Part shown: one piece after another, positions 1 through 14,000 of the stretch
Position numbering within the stretch: the first letter of the stretch is position 1
Layout: every line of letters begins with the position of its first letter
Origin: Saprospiraceae bacterium
GTDB lineage: Bacteria; Bacteroidota; Bacteroidia; Chitinophagales; Saprospiraceae
Reading direction: 5' to 3'
Assembly: GCA_020631355.1 (NCBI GenBank)
Contig: JAHDHL010000038.1
Location: 1-51,262 of the forward strand
Length of the DNA: 51,262 nt
Program-made: the position numbers and the translations under genes
The notes under the pieces: model-generated
Databases searched by the model: none
The model's input: only the letters and a program-made list of their open reading frames with translations
What the model was told of the DNA's origin: nothing

Positions 1-3000
1 GATGATGTGTTAGTGGAATGTGCACAGGAGGTACCAGCACCAGTTGACTTGACAGCAGTGGATAATTGTGATGGTGACATTACAGTGAGTCCAACTGAGG
101 TAATTACTCCAGGTGATTGTCCGAATTCATATGTAATCGTAAGAACTTGGACATTCGTTGATGGTTGTGATAATACATCCGAAGTATCACAAACGATAAC
201 AGTAGAGGATACGACAGCACCTGTTGCACCAGCTGCACCAGATGATGTGTTGGTGGAATGTGCCCAAGAGGTACCAGCACCAGTTGACTTAATCGCTGTA
301 GATAATTGTGATGGTGATATCATTGTGAGTCCAACAGAAGTGATTACACCAGGTGATTGCGATCATAACTTCACAGTTGTTCGTACTTGGACATTCATTG
401 ATGCTTGTGGAAATACTTCTGAAATTTCACAAACGATTACTGTGGATGACCAAACGCCTCCAGTAGTGACTTGTGATCCAGAGTCAATTGTTCATGAGTG
501 TACAGGAGGTCCAGCTAATGAAATAACTGCTGATCAGTGGAATATTGATAATGTTGTTGCTTTGATTGCGTGCTCATCAGATGCATGTAGTTCAATTGAG
601 GTGACAAGTGATTATGATTATAGTAATTTTGTATTCACATGTGGTGAATCAGGAAGTATCACTGTTACATATACGATTACTGATGTTTGTGGTAATGAAA
701 CTACAAAGCAAGCTACATTTACAGTACAAGATACAACTGAACCTCAGGCACCAGCTGCTCCAGCAGACATGCTTGTAGAATGTGCTGAGGAAGTACCCGC
801 GCCAGTTGATTTGACAGCTACAGATGATTGTGATGGTGATATTACAGTGAGTCCAACTGAAGTGACGACTCCAGGTGATTGTCCGAATTCCTATGTAATT
901 GTTCGTACTTGGACATTCACAGATGCATGTGATAATACATCTGAGGTATCACAGACGATAACAGTTGAGGATACAACAGAGCCAGTTGCACCAGCTGCTC
1001 CTGATGATGTATTGGTTCAGTGTGCGGCAGATGTCCCAGCTCCAATTGACTTGACAGCGGTAGATAATTGTGATGGTGACATTACAGTGAGTCCAACAGA
1101 GGTTACGACTCCAGGTGATTGTCCGAATAGTTTCGTTACTGTTCGTACTTGGACATTCACTGATGGATGTGGTAATACATCTGAGGTGTCTCAAACGATT
1201 ACGGTAAGTGATGTTACAGCACCTGTTGCGCCAGCTGCACCAGATGATGTCTATGTAGAATGTGCGGCGGAAGTGCCAGCACCAATAGACTTGACAGCAG
1301 TGGATAATTGTGATGGTGATATTACAGTAAGTCCAACAGAAGTGACAACTCCAGGTGATTGTCCGAATAGTTTCGTTACTGTTCGTACTTGGACGTTCAT
1401 TGATGGATGTGGTAATACATCTGAGGTATCACAAACCATTACGGTAGAAGATAATTATGCTCCTGTTGCACCAACTGCACCAGATGATGTATTGGTGGAA
1501 TGTGCAGCAGATGTTCCTGCTCCAATAGATTTGACCGCAGTAGATAACTGTGATGGAGATATTACAGTGAGTCCAACAGAAGTGACAACTCCAGGTGATT
1601 GTCCGAATAGTTTCGTTACTGTTCGTACTTGGACATTCACAGATGGTTGTGGTAATACCTCTGAGGTATCACAAACGATTACAGTTGAAGATACGACAGA
1701 GCCAGTTGCACCAGCTGCTCCTGATGATGTATTGGTAGAGTGTGCAGCAGATGTACCTGCACCAGTTGATTTGACAGCAGTGGATAATTGTGATGGTGAT
1801 ATTACCGTGAGTCCGACAGAAGTGACGACCCCTGGTGACTGTCCGAATAGTTTCGTTACTGTTCGTACTTGGACGTTCACAGATGGTTGTGGTAATACCT
1901 CTGAGGTATCACAAACGATAACAGTTGAGGATACGACTGAACCAGTTGCACCAGCTGCACCAGATGATGTCTTGGTGGAATGTGCTGAGGATGTTCCTGC
2001 TCCAATAGATTTGACAGCAGTGGATAATTGTGATGGTGATATTACCGTGAGTCCTGTTGAAGTAACAATTCCAGGTAGTTGTCCAAATAGCTTTGAGATT
2101 ACTAGAACTTGGACATTCACAGACGGTTGTGGTAATACATCTGAAGTATCACAAACGATTACAGTCAATGATATAACTGAACCAGTTGCACCAGCTGCAC
2201 CAGATGATGTATTGGTAGAGTGTGCTGAGGAAGTACCAGCGCCAGTTGATTTGACAGCAGTGGATAATTGTGATGGCGATATCACAGTGAGTCCAACTGA
2301 AGTGACGACTCCAGGTGACTGTCCGAATAGCTTCGTAATCGTTCGTACTTGGACGTTCACGGATGGTTGTGATAACACAAGTGAGGTATCACAAACGATT
2401 ACAGTCAATGATACAACTGAACCAGTTGCACCAGCTGCACCTGATGATGTATTAGTGGAGTGTGCACAAGAAGTACCTGCACCAGTTGATTTGACAGCAG
2501 TGGATAATTGTGATGGTGACATTACAGTGAGTCCTTTGGAGGTAGTAACTCCAGGTGATTGTCCAAATAACTTCGTAATTGTTCGTACTTGGACATTCAC
2601 TGATGGTTGTGGAAATACATCTGAGGTATCACAAACCATTACAGTGAATGATGTAACTGAACCAGTTGCACCAGCTGCACCAGACGATGTGTTGGTAGAG
2701 TGTGCTGAGGATGTACCTGCTCCAATTGATTTGACAGCGGTGGATAATTGTGATGGTGATATCACAGTAAGTCCAGTTGAGGTAGTTACCCCAGGTGACT
2801 GTCCGAATTCATATGTAATTGTTCGTACATGGACATTCACAGATGCATGTGATAACACATCTGAGGTATCACAAACCATTACAGTGGATGATACGACTGA
2901 ACCTGCTGCACCAGCTGCACCGGATGATATCTTGGTAGAATGTGCTGAGGATGTGCCTGCTGCGATTGATTTGACAGGTGTGGATAATTGTGATGGTAAT

Positions 3001-5060
3001 ATTACAGTGAGTCCTGCAGAGGTTACGACCCCAGGAGATTGTCCGAATAGCTTCGTGATTGTTCGTACTTGGACATTCACTGATGGTTGTGGAAATACAT
3101 CTGAGGTATCACAAACCATTACAGTGAATGATGTAAGTGCACCAGTTGCACCAGCTGCACCAGACGATGTGTTGGTAGAGTGTGGTGCGGATGTGCCAGC
3201 ACCAATTGATTTGACGGCAGTAGATAACTGTGATGGTAATATTACGGTAAGTCCAACAGAGGTGACTACTCCGGGTGACTGTCCGAATAGCTTTGAGATT
3301 GTTCGTACTTGGACATTTATTGATGGTTGTGGAAATACATCTGAGGTATCACAAACCATAACAGTAAATGATTCAACTGAACCAGTAGCTCCACCTGCTC
3401 CTAATGATGTAGTAGTGGAATGTGCAGAGGATGTACCTGCACCAGTTGATTTGACAGCTACTGATAATTGTGATGGTAATATTACGGTAAGTCCAACAGA
3501 GGTTACGACCCCAGGTGACTGTCCGAATAGCTTTGAGATTGTTCGTACTTGGACGTTTGCTGATGATTGTGGAAATACTTCAGAAGTATCACAGACCATT
3601 ACAGTAAATGATACAACATCACCTGCTGCACCAACTGCACCTGCCGATGTCTTGGTAGAATGTGCAGAGGATGTACCTGCACCAGTTGACTTGACAGCAA
3701 TCGATAATTGTGATGGAGATATTACAGTAAGTCCAACAGAGGTGACTACTCCAGGTGATTGTCCGAATTCATTTGTCCTAGTTAGAACTTGGACATTTGT
3801 TGACGGTTGTGGAAATACATCCGAAGTGTCACAAACAATTACGGTAGAGGATACGACAGAACCAGTTGCACCTAATGCACCTGCCGATGTCTTGGTAGAA
3901 TGTGCAGAGGATGTACCTGCGCCAGTTGATTTGACAGGTGTGGATAATTGTGATGGCGATATTACGGTAAGTCCAACTGAGGTTACGACCCCAGGAGATT
4001 GTCCGAATAGCTTTGAGATTGTTCGTACTTGGACATTTACTGATGGATGTGGAAATACCTCCGAAGTATCACAAACGATTACAGTAGATGATACGACAGA
4101 GCCAGTTGCACCGGCTGCACCGGATGATGTACTGGTACTATGTGCTACAGATGTACCTGCGCCAGTTGATTTGACAGGTGTGGATAATTGTGATGGTAAT
4201 ATTACGGTAAGTCCAACTGAGGTTACGACCCCGGGTGACTGTCCGAATAGTTTCGAGATTGTTCGTACATGGACATTCACTGATGAATGTGGCAATACCT
4301 CCGAGGTATCACAAACCATCGTAGTGGATGATACAGAAGCACCAGTTGCTCCTGAAACACCAGAAGATGTTCAGGTTGAATGTGGAAATGGTGTTCCTGA
4401 ACCAATGGAATTATCCGCTACGGATAATTGTGATGGAACAATCACAGTAATGCCTACAGATGAAATCTTGGATGATAATTGTGAGAATCAATATACATTG
4501 GTAAGAACATGGACATTTGTTGATGGATGTGGTAATACCACTGAAATTTCACAAACAATCGTAGTGAGTGATGAAACAGCTCCTGTGGCTCCAGCTGCAC
4601 CTGATGATATCTTCGCTGAATGTTCAGAAAATGTTCCCGATCCAATACAATTGACTGCTCAGGATAATTGTGATGGTCCAATCACTGTTGACCCAACGGA
4701 AGTGACCACCCCGGGTGATTGTCCAAACAGTTTCGTTACGGTAAGAACTTGGACATTCGCCGATGCTTGTGGTAACACTACTGAAATTTCACAAACCATT
4801 ACGGTAGGTGATGATTCACCTCCGGTTTGCGAGGGTGTTCCTGCTGATTTGACTGTGAATCTGAATAACGGAGAAACAGTTCCTGCTCCAGCTGATGTCA
4901 GTATCGTTGATAATTGTGATGGTGACTTGGAAGTGGAATTCGTAGAGGAGCAAGTAATGATTGAGTGTGGTTACACATTGACTCGTACTTGGTCTGGTGT
5001 GGATGGTTGTGGAAACGCTACCGAATGTACACAGGTAATCACTGTAGTGAATGAGGTGGA
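1..5060 (+). repeat. 240-bp tandem repeat array encoding HYR-like domains
   Basis: Units of exactly 240 bp (80 aa) carry the signatures DDVLVECA, DNCDGDITVSP, PGDCPNSF, RTWTF and SQTITV. From 757 to 4836 seventeen units stay in perfect register with no indel. Two further units lie at 1-465, a divergent unit with HECTGGPANE at about 466-756, and a last degenerate one at about 4837-5060. Conserved Cys pairs suggest disulphide-stabilised Ig-like folds, and the DNCDGD turn could bind calcium. Some neighbours are almost identical at the DNA level, so the array is probably still recombining. Confidence 0.95.
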
Positions 5061-8000
5061 AGTAGATGCAGTAGTTTCTGATCCAATGCCTTGTATGGAT
5101 GAAACAGTCCAGTTGGATGGTTCCGCAACAGCAGGTACTCCTGGATATACATATGCTTGGACAGTAGCTCCTAATACTGCTACAATTACTCCAGCTGATG
5201 CTGAGGATGCTACATTTGTATCTAATACACCAGGTACATATGTTGTTACATTCACTGTAACGGATATCTCTGGTTGTACAAAGGATGCTACGATTAATAT
5301 TATCGTAACTCCTGACCCAGAAGTATCCATTGATCCACTTGATCCGGTATGTATCGGAACAGAAGTGGGTATTACTGCTGAAGGAAGTTTCGCTAATACC
5401 TATGAATGGACAGGTGATAATCTGAATTCAACAACAGGTAAGGATGTGGTAGTGAGTACAACTGGAATGAATCCAGGTACTTATACTTACACGGTTACGG
5501 TTACTGATGATAATGGTTGTACGAATACCGCAGAGGTAGACTTGACTATCAATGATAATCCGGTTGTTTCCATCGACCCTGTTGATCCTGTTTGTCAGGG
5601 TACTCCATTCGATTTATCCGCAAGTGATATTCCGGGTGCTACCTATAACTGGTCTGGATTAGGACTTGTTAGTGCTGCAGAACAAACAGTTTCCGTAGTA
5701 GGTGGATTGGCTGTTGGAGCTTATGATTACGCAGTAACAGTTACTGATGCTAGTGGTTGTACGGGAACGGCTGAAACTACCGTAGTGATAAATCCGAATC
5801 CTGAGATTTCCATTGACCCAGTTGATGCAATCTGTGAGGATGGTACAGCTACATTGACAGCTAATGGTCCTGATGGAACTTATGAATGGTCCGGTGATGG
5901 CCTTGAAAGTACTACAGGTCAATCTGTAAATGTAAGCGGGTTAACTGCAGGTAATTATGATTACACAGTTGCCCTTACTGATGATAATGGATGTGTAGCA
6001 ACAGCTACAGTAACCCTTACGGTGAATGCTACTCCTGAGATTTCCATTGACCCAATTGAACCAATTTGTTCAGATGGTACAGCTACATTAACAGTGAGTG
6101 GACCTGTCGGAATCTACGAATGGTCTGGTGATGGCTTGAACAGTACGAGTGGACAGTCTGTGACTGTAGATAACTTGACTGTAGGAGAATACGATTATAC
6201 AGTGACAATGACGGATGCGAATGGTTGTTCCGCTACTGCTTCTACTATACTTACAGTGAATGAGGCACCAGAAGTAACTATCGATCCAATTGATCCGATT
6301 TGTGAATATGAAACACTAGTATTGACTGCCAATGGTCCTGCAGGTACTTATACTTGGACAGGTGATGGTCTGGATTTGACAAGTGGCGAAACAGTAACAG
6401 CAAGTAACCTGACTCCAGGTACCCACACTTATACAGTGGAAATGGAGGATATCAATGGTTGTACTGCTACTGAATCTGTTACGGTTACAGTGAATCCTAC
6501 TCCTGAAGTAGCAATCAACCCAGTAGATCCGATTTGTTCGGATGGTTCTACAACGATTACAGCGGTTGGTTCTCAAGGTACCTACGAATGGTCTGGTGAT
6601 GGATTGGATTCTTCTACGGGAGAGTCAGTTACAGTATCGGGCTTGGCAGCTGGTGAATATGATTATACAGTAACCATTACAGATGTTAATGGTTGTACGA
6701 ATACAGCAACTACTACATTAGTAGTATCTGATACTCCTGAAGTATCCATCGATCCGGTTGATCCGATTTGTGAGGGTACAGATGCGACATTGACCGCTAA
6801 CGGAACAGGAACATTCTCCTGGGATGGTCAAGGGCTGGAAAGCACAACAGGTGCTTCAGTTACTGCTTCTGAGTTGTCTGATGGAACTTACGATTATACA
6901 GTGACCATTACGGATGCGAATGGTTGTACGAATACAGCGACGACTACAATTACGGTATTGAATGCGCCTCAGGTAACAATTGATCCAGTGGATCCGGTTT
7001 GTGAGGGTGATGATATCGTATTAGTAGCGAATGGTTCTGCAGGTACTTGTACTTGGACAGGAGATGGTCTTACATCTACGGCAGGTGCGACAGTTACTGC
7101 TACTGGCCTTTCTGCTGGTGAATATACATTCACCATTACTTGTGAGGATGCGAGTGGTTGTTCTTCGGAAGCATCCATTACTGTGACAGTTGGGGCAAGT
7201 GCCGATTTGACTATCGACCCAGTAGGGCCGATTTGTGAGGGTACTGTATTTGACTTGACCGTGAATGGTCCTGTCGGAACCTATACATGGACAGGAGATG
7301 GCTTATCCAGTACAAGTGGTACGACCGTTCAGGTGGATTCCGATGAACTGGGTATAGGCGATCACGACTTTACAGTCGAATTGGTAGATGCTAATGGTTG
7401 TACGGCCGAAGCTACAATTACGGTAACAGTAGGAGAGGGTATCGAAATCGATGTTGTCTCTGATGCGAATGGTATTGTATGCGCAGGTCAGCCTGTTACA
7501 TTGACCGCTTCAGGTGCAACAACCTATGAGTGGACAGGTACCAACCTTGAAAGTACTACTGGTGAGAATGTAACCATTAATACGCTAGGATTGAATGGTG
7601 TTTATACATACACTGTTATAGGTACGGATGCTGATGGCTGTACTGCCGAGGCAACTATCGAAATCGAAGTAAGTGAGGAAGGTCCTGAAATTTTCATTGA
7701 TGTTGATCCGAGTACGGCATGTGTGGGACAGGCTGCTGCCTTGAGTGTTATCCCTGCTGTGGATGGTACTTATGAGTGGTCAGGCCCAGAATTGATGTCT
7801 ACTTCAGGAAGTTCCGTATCTGTGAATACAAGTAACCTTTCCGAAGGTGATTATACTTATTATGTAACAGTAACCAATGATGCAGGTTGTGAATCCCAAG
7901 CTTCAGCAGTATTGACCATACATGGTCTACCTATCGTTGTAGCTTCAGGAAACCAACCTTGTGATAGCAATGACCCAATTGAGTTATTGGCTCAGGGAAC

Positions 8001-11000
8001 TGGCGTTTCATATGCTTGGTCAGGTCCAGGTCTGACAAGTATGAACGGTACCAATGTCACGGCTAACATTGCATTGGCTGGTTCTTATGATTATACCGTT
8101 ACCGCCACAAATGCTCATGGTTGTACTGCTACGGCAATGACCACAGTATTCGTTGGTGACGGTTTGGATACGAGTATCGAACCAGTTGACCCAATTTGCT
8201 TGGGCTCAACAGCTACATTCAATGCAACAGGTCAAACGACTTGGACATACGAGTGGTCAGGAGAAGGCTTGGAGTCGGATGATGAACAATCAGTCGATGC
8301 CACACCAACCCAATTGGGTACATTCCTATATGAGGTGACTGTTACGGACGACAATGGTTGTACAGGAACAGCAAGTTTCGAATTGACCGTTGACAATGGT
8401 CCGGATGTAACCATTGCTGATGTGGGTACAGTCTGTGTGGATAGCGACTTCACATTAGAGGCTGTTGGTGATCCAACTTGGACTTATGAATGGTCTGGGT
8501 TGAACCTTGATGCTACAACAGGACAGATAGTTACTGCATCCGCTGTGTCTATTGGTGATGTTACTTACACAGTAACAGCAACAGATAGCGACGGTTGTGT
8601 AGGTACGGCCACTGTTGATGTAACAGTCGGTGAGAATATCGTTGGTGATATTTCTGACCCTCAGGTAATCTGTCATGGTGATACTTACTCCGTAGTGGCT
8701 TCTGGTGGTTTATCCTACGAATGGGAGGGTACCAGTGAGTTCACGGATATGGGTGATTCTATTGTAATTGATTATGGTTACTATTCACCAATTCCTTACT
8801 CCTATACAGTGACGATCACAGATGGAGTATGTTCTACTGTACGTTCAACTACAGTTATGGTGAATAGAGCACCTGATGTATCTATTATTACGGATGATGT
8901 AATCTGTCAAGGAGGTGATGTACAATTCACTGCTTCTGGTGGTATGGTATATGAATGGTCTGGTCCTAATGGATTCACATCAAGCATACCTGATCCTGTC
9001 ATCAACAACTTTGATGTTATAAATCAAGGAACATATACTGTTACCGTAACATCTACTGAGGGTTGTACTTCAGTGAATTCAGTTGATCTTCTGATTGAAG
9101 CATTGATTGATGTGGACCAACCAGAGAATATCACTGTTTGTGAGGGTGAATCATTCACCTTGTCAGTAGAGGGTGCGGATGGATACCAGTGGTTAGCACC
9201 AGATGGAACATTCTATACAACACCATCTATTACAATTCCTAGTGCAACTGCTGACGATGCAGGGGTATACGAGGTAATGGTGACGAACTTCATTCCTGGT
9301 ACATTCAATTATTGTAGAGCTACATTCTTCCCCGAAGTAACAGTAATCTCTACTGATAATGTAATGACCATTGAAGATATGACGCTTTGTGAGGGCGAGG
9401 ACTTCACACTTACAGCATCCGATGGTGCGGATTCTTACATGTGGACAGGTCCTAACGGATTTACATCCACAGAGCAGAACCCAGTATTGGAGAACATTAC
9501 AACTGCTGTAGCGGGTACATATACCTTGGATGCTGCATTCGGTGATTGTTTGGTTACGGATGATGTGACCATTACAACTGTTCCTTCTCCAAGTGCATCA
9601 GTGAGCTTGATTGATAAGCCAAGTTGTTCTAACACTTCTGATGGAAGTGCAGAGGTAACCGTAACAGGTGGTGCAGCTCCTTACACATATGCATGGGATA
9701 GTGGCGAAACTACTGCTGTCGCAACAATGCTGAATGGTGGAGCACACATGGTTACGGTAACGGATGCGAATGGCTGTGAAGCAATAGGTCAGATCAATAT
9801 GACTGCTCCGGCTGCATTCGAAGTATCTGATATCGAGGTGTTGAATGCTGCATGTGGCGAAAGCAATGGTTATGCTGAAGTGAATGTGGCAGGAGGAAAC
9901 TTAGGTTATGTATTTGAATGGGCTCCAATGAATGGAACCTTGAATGCAGATGGAAATGCACAGTCTGACATACCAGCAGGTATCTATACTGTTTCCATCT
10001 ATCCATTCGGAAGCCCTGAATGTGCTATGGATGTCAATGTTGAAGTGACCAATATTGATGGTCCTGAATATACATTGACAACAACGAACACGGATTGTAC
10101 ACAAGCCAATGGTGCTGCGACATTCTTACCTAGTAGCTTCATTTATAATTGGGGTACTGGTTTCGAAAATGCTCCAACAAGATTGGATTTGGCAGCTGGT
10201 GAGTATATCGTTACGGTAACTAACCCAGCATTACCAAATTGTACGGAAGAAGTGATTGTTGTGATTGAGAATGAAAATAATTTGGTTGTGAATAGCCAGA
10301 TTATCAATACTCCGACTTGTGATGGTAATACAGGTGCCGTGGGAGTTTCTGCAAGTGGTGGTTCTGGTAACTACTCTTACTTGTGGGAAGATGGTTCGAC
10401 AACTTCTTCCATGACAGAGCTTACTCCAGGTTCATACAATGTAATCGTTACGGATAATGTTACGGGTTGTATGCAGACTGCCGCTGTTACACTTCCTGCT
10501 TCAGATGCAGGTGAGGTAACCATTGAAATCACAGATATCACTGATGCGGATTGTGTGGGAGATATGACAGGAACAGTAGTCTACACCGTTACGAATAATG
10601 GTGCTGTTGAACCATTGGAAGAAAGAATCTTTGATTCGAATGGAAATATGTTCTTGAATGGAACATTGAACCCAGGTGTAACCTATACCATCGTTGTCGA
10701 AGACGATAATGGTTGTATCGTAGGTGCGGAAGACTTCACGATAGAAGTTCCTGATATGATTGTACTTCACGTCTCTGCATATGATTGTGCAGATGGGGTA
10801 GAGGGGCTTCAGGATATCATCGTTGAGTCTGTAACCGGAGGTACAGCTCCTTATAGCTTCGATTGGTCAAATGGTTCTACGGATATGAACCAAACCAATA
10901 TTGAAGTGGGAACTTACGGATTGACCGTAACGGATGCCAAGGGTTGTATGGTTGAATTGAACGATATCATAGTAGCTGATGATTGTGAGGAATGTGTGAT

Positions 11001-14000
11001 TGAGGTTGCCAATATCGTAACGGTTGAAGCAACTTGTGGTGATGCGAATGGTTCTGCTGCTATTGAAATGGTAACGGATAATGAGGATTACACTTACGAA
11101 TGGAGTATTCCTGCATTCGGTGATACACAGACTGAATTGATGGCTGGTACTTATTCTGTTACCATCACACATGTGGATGATGCTGAATGTACCACAGTCG
11201 TGAATGTAACCATCAGCAATATGGATGGTCCTGAAGTAACAGTAGAAACGACTCCTGCTACTTGTACGGATGCGGATGGTACAGCTACCTTGACTCCTGC
11301 AGATTTCGATTACACTTGGAGTACAGGTGCAACAGGTAATACACAGACGGCACTTGAAGCAGGTACTTACCAAGTAACTGTAACAGATGACTCTGGTTGT
11401 ATCCAATACTTGGAAGTTGAAGTACCTCAGGATCCTGGTTCATTGTTGGCTGAAGTAGACCAATTGACAGAACCAGCTTGTGGTGAGTCAGATGGAGAAG
11501 TTACATTATCAGTGACTGGTGGTTCTGGAACATACTCATTCGTATGGAGCCATGATGACAACTTGAATGCAATTACTGCAACTGGTTTGTCTTCTGGAAC
11601 TTACGGAGTTACAGTTACAGATGATGTTGAGGGTTGTTATACTGAATTGACATTCTCCTTAATGGATGAGGGTACCAATCCTGCTACCATTGCAATCAGT
11701 AATACACCACAGGTGAGTTGCTTGGGTGATGCCGATGCTACAGTTGACTTCACAATGATTCCTGCTACAGGTTATAATACCATTATCGTGGATGCGGATG
11801 GTAATAATTATAACAATGGTGAGTTAGCTGTGGGTAGTTACTGTATCGAAGCTTACGACTTAGATGGTTGTTTGGTGGGTAGTGCATGTTTCGATGTGAC
11901 GGAACCTACTTCGATAGATATCGACGTAACAGTGAATATCATCAGCTGTAACTCTGCTGCCACTCCACTTCCTGGTTCTATCGAACTTGATGTGACAGGT
12001 GGTACAGGTGCTTACAGTTATGTATGGTCAGACGGTTCTGCGAATGCTACACTTATGACGACCATGCCAGGTATTTACGCTGTGACTGTTTCTGATGTGA
12101 ATGGTTGTACGGCAGTTGCCGAAAACTTGACATTGATAGATGAGTGTAACGTATGTATCGAACCTACTATCGAGAATGTGATCGTAGTGGAGGCGAATTG
12201 TGGAATGGATAATGGTACTGCTAATGTTACCTTGATTGAGGATGAGTCACTATACACATTCGAATGGTCAAATGGTGCCACAGGTGCGGTTCAGACAGGA
12301 CTTGCAGCAGGTACCTATACCGTATCCATTACTGAAATAACAAATCCAGCATGTCAGATTGTTGAGGATGTGACAGTTGGTAATGCGGATGGACCAGAGG
12401 TATTCGTTGACAACATTACTCCGGCTACTTGTAACTTGGATGATGGTGCAGTTGAATTATCTCCGAACTTCTACGAATATGCATGGCCTGATGGTCAGTC
12501 TACTTCTGACGTGACAGGTTTGGTTGCGGGTACTTATGCCGTTACGGTTACAGACCCCGCTACTCCTGATTGTCCGAATATCATCGATATCGTAATCGAA
12601 GAAGAAAATCCATTGGAAATCATCACGATTACGACAGTACCACCAACATGTGGGGAATCTAATGGTTCTGCTGAAGTGACGCCTGCTGGCGGGTCTGGTA
12701 CTTATTCCTATGTTTGGAATATCGAAGGTGATAATGTTGTAGGTACAAGCCTAATGACTGATCTCGCTTCTGGAACAATCAATGTTACAGTAACGGATGA
12801 TCTGACAGGTTGTCAAGCAACTGAAACATTCACATTGTTGGATGATGTGGATACACCTGCTACGATTACCGTGGATGATAATCCAGTAGTATTGGATTGT
12901 GTAGGTAACACGGATGGTACAGTATCATTCAATGTTGCTCCAAACGGATTTACTACAACAATCGTGGATGCTGATACTGGTGATGAGGTAACCAACGGTA
13001 ACTTGGCCGCTGGTACATACTGTATCATCGCTAGGGATGTGAATGATTGTATTGCAGGTCAGGAATGCTTCGATGTGATTGAGCCTACAACACTTGAAAT
13101 GGATGTAGCTATCACAGATGAATCTTGTGATGATGCTGGTGTGGTTGTTCTAGGTGGAATTGAAACAACCGTAACTGGTGGAGCTGCTCCTTATAGTTAC
13201 GAATGGTCAGATGGTTCTACGGATGCTTCATTGAATGCTGCCGCTGATGGTACCTACGCTGTGACAGTAACAGATGCGAATGGTTGTACATTATCTACAG
13301 ATAATCTTGTAGTGAATGATGCTCCTTGTACACCTTGTGTCACTCCTGAGGTGAATAACATCGTAGTTGTGGAGACAGAATGTGGTGAGTCAACAGGTAC
13401 TGCAACCATCGAATTGGTTCAGGATGAAAGTAACTACACATTCGATTGGTCAAACGGTGGAACAGGTGTGACCCAAACTGGATTGGCTGCAGGTAATTAT
13501 GCTGTAACGATTACACAAGGTTCTTGTGAATATATCGCCGAATTCGCAGTAGGTTCTATCGGAGGGCCAGAAGCTACATTCTCTGTAGTGGCTGCTTCTT
13601 GTGAATTATCGGATGGTTCCGCAAGTATGTCACCAACCTCATTCTTGTATGAATGGTCGGATGATAATAATTCCACAGGTGCTACATTGGCTAATGTTCC
13701 TGCTGGTGAATACTTCGTAACAGTTACGGATCCAACTGATCCAACTTGTATGGATGTGATTACAGTAGAAATTCCTGCTGAGAATAACCTCGAGGTAACA
13801 TTCACTACTGTTGACCCATCTTGTGGTGAAGCTAATGGTGAAGCAACGGCAACAGCTTCCAATGGTTCTGGTAATTATCAGTACGAATGGGATATCCCGG
13901 CAACGGGCGCTACCCAAACTGGTTTGGAAGCAGGTTCCTATGCGGTGACGGTTACTGACTTGGATGCAGGTTGTACAGTTACTGAGACATTCATATTGAC

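Noticed and set aside
1455-4319. Long open frame (954 codons) on the minus strand inside the adhesin
   Set aside because: It is the antisense shadow of the 240-bp array: the repeat has no stop in that frame, so it stays open in every copy. Its product mirrors the repeat period and has no own start, signal or domain.
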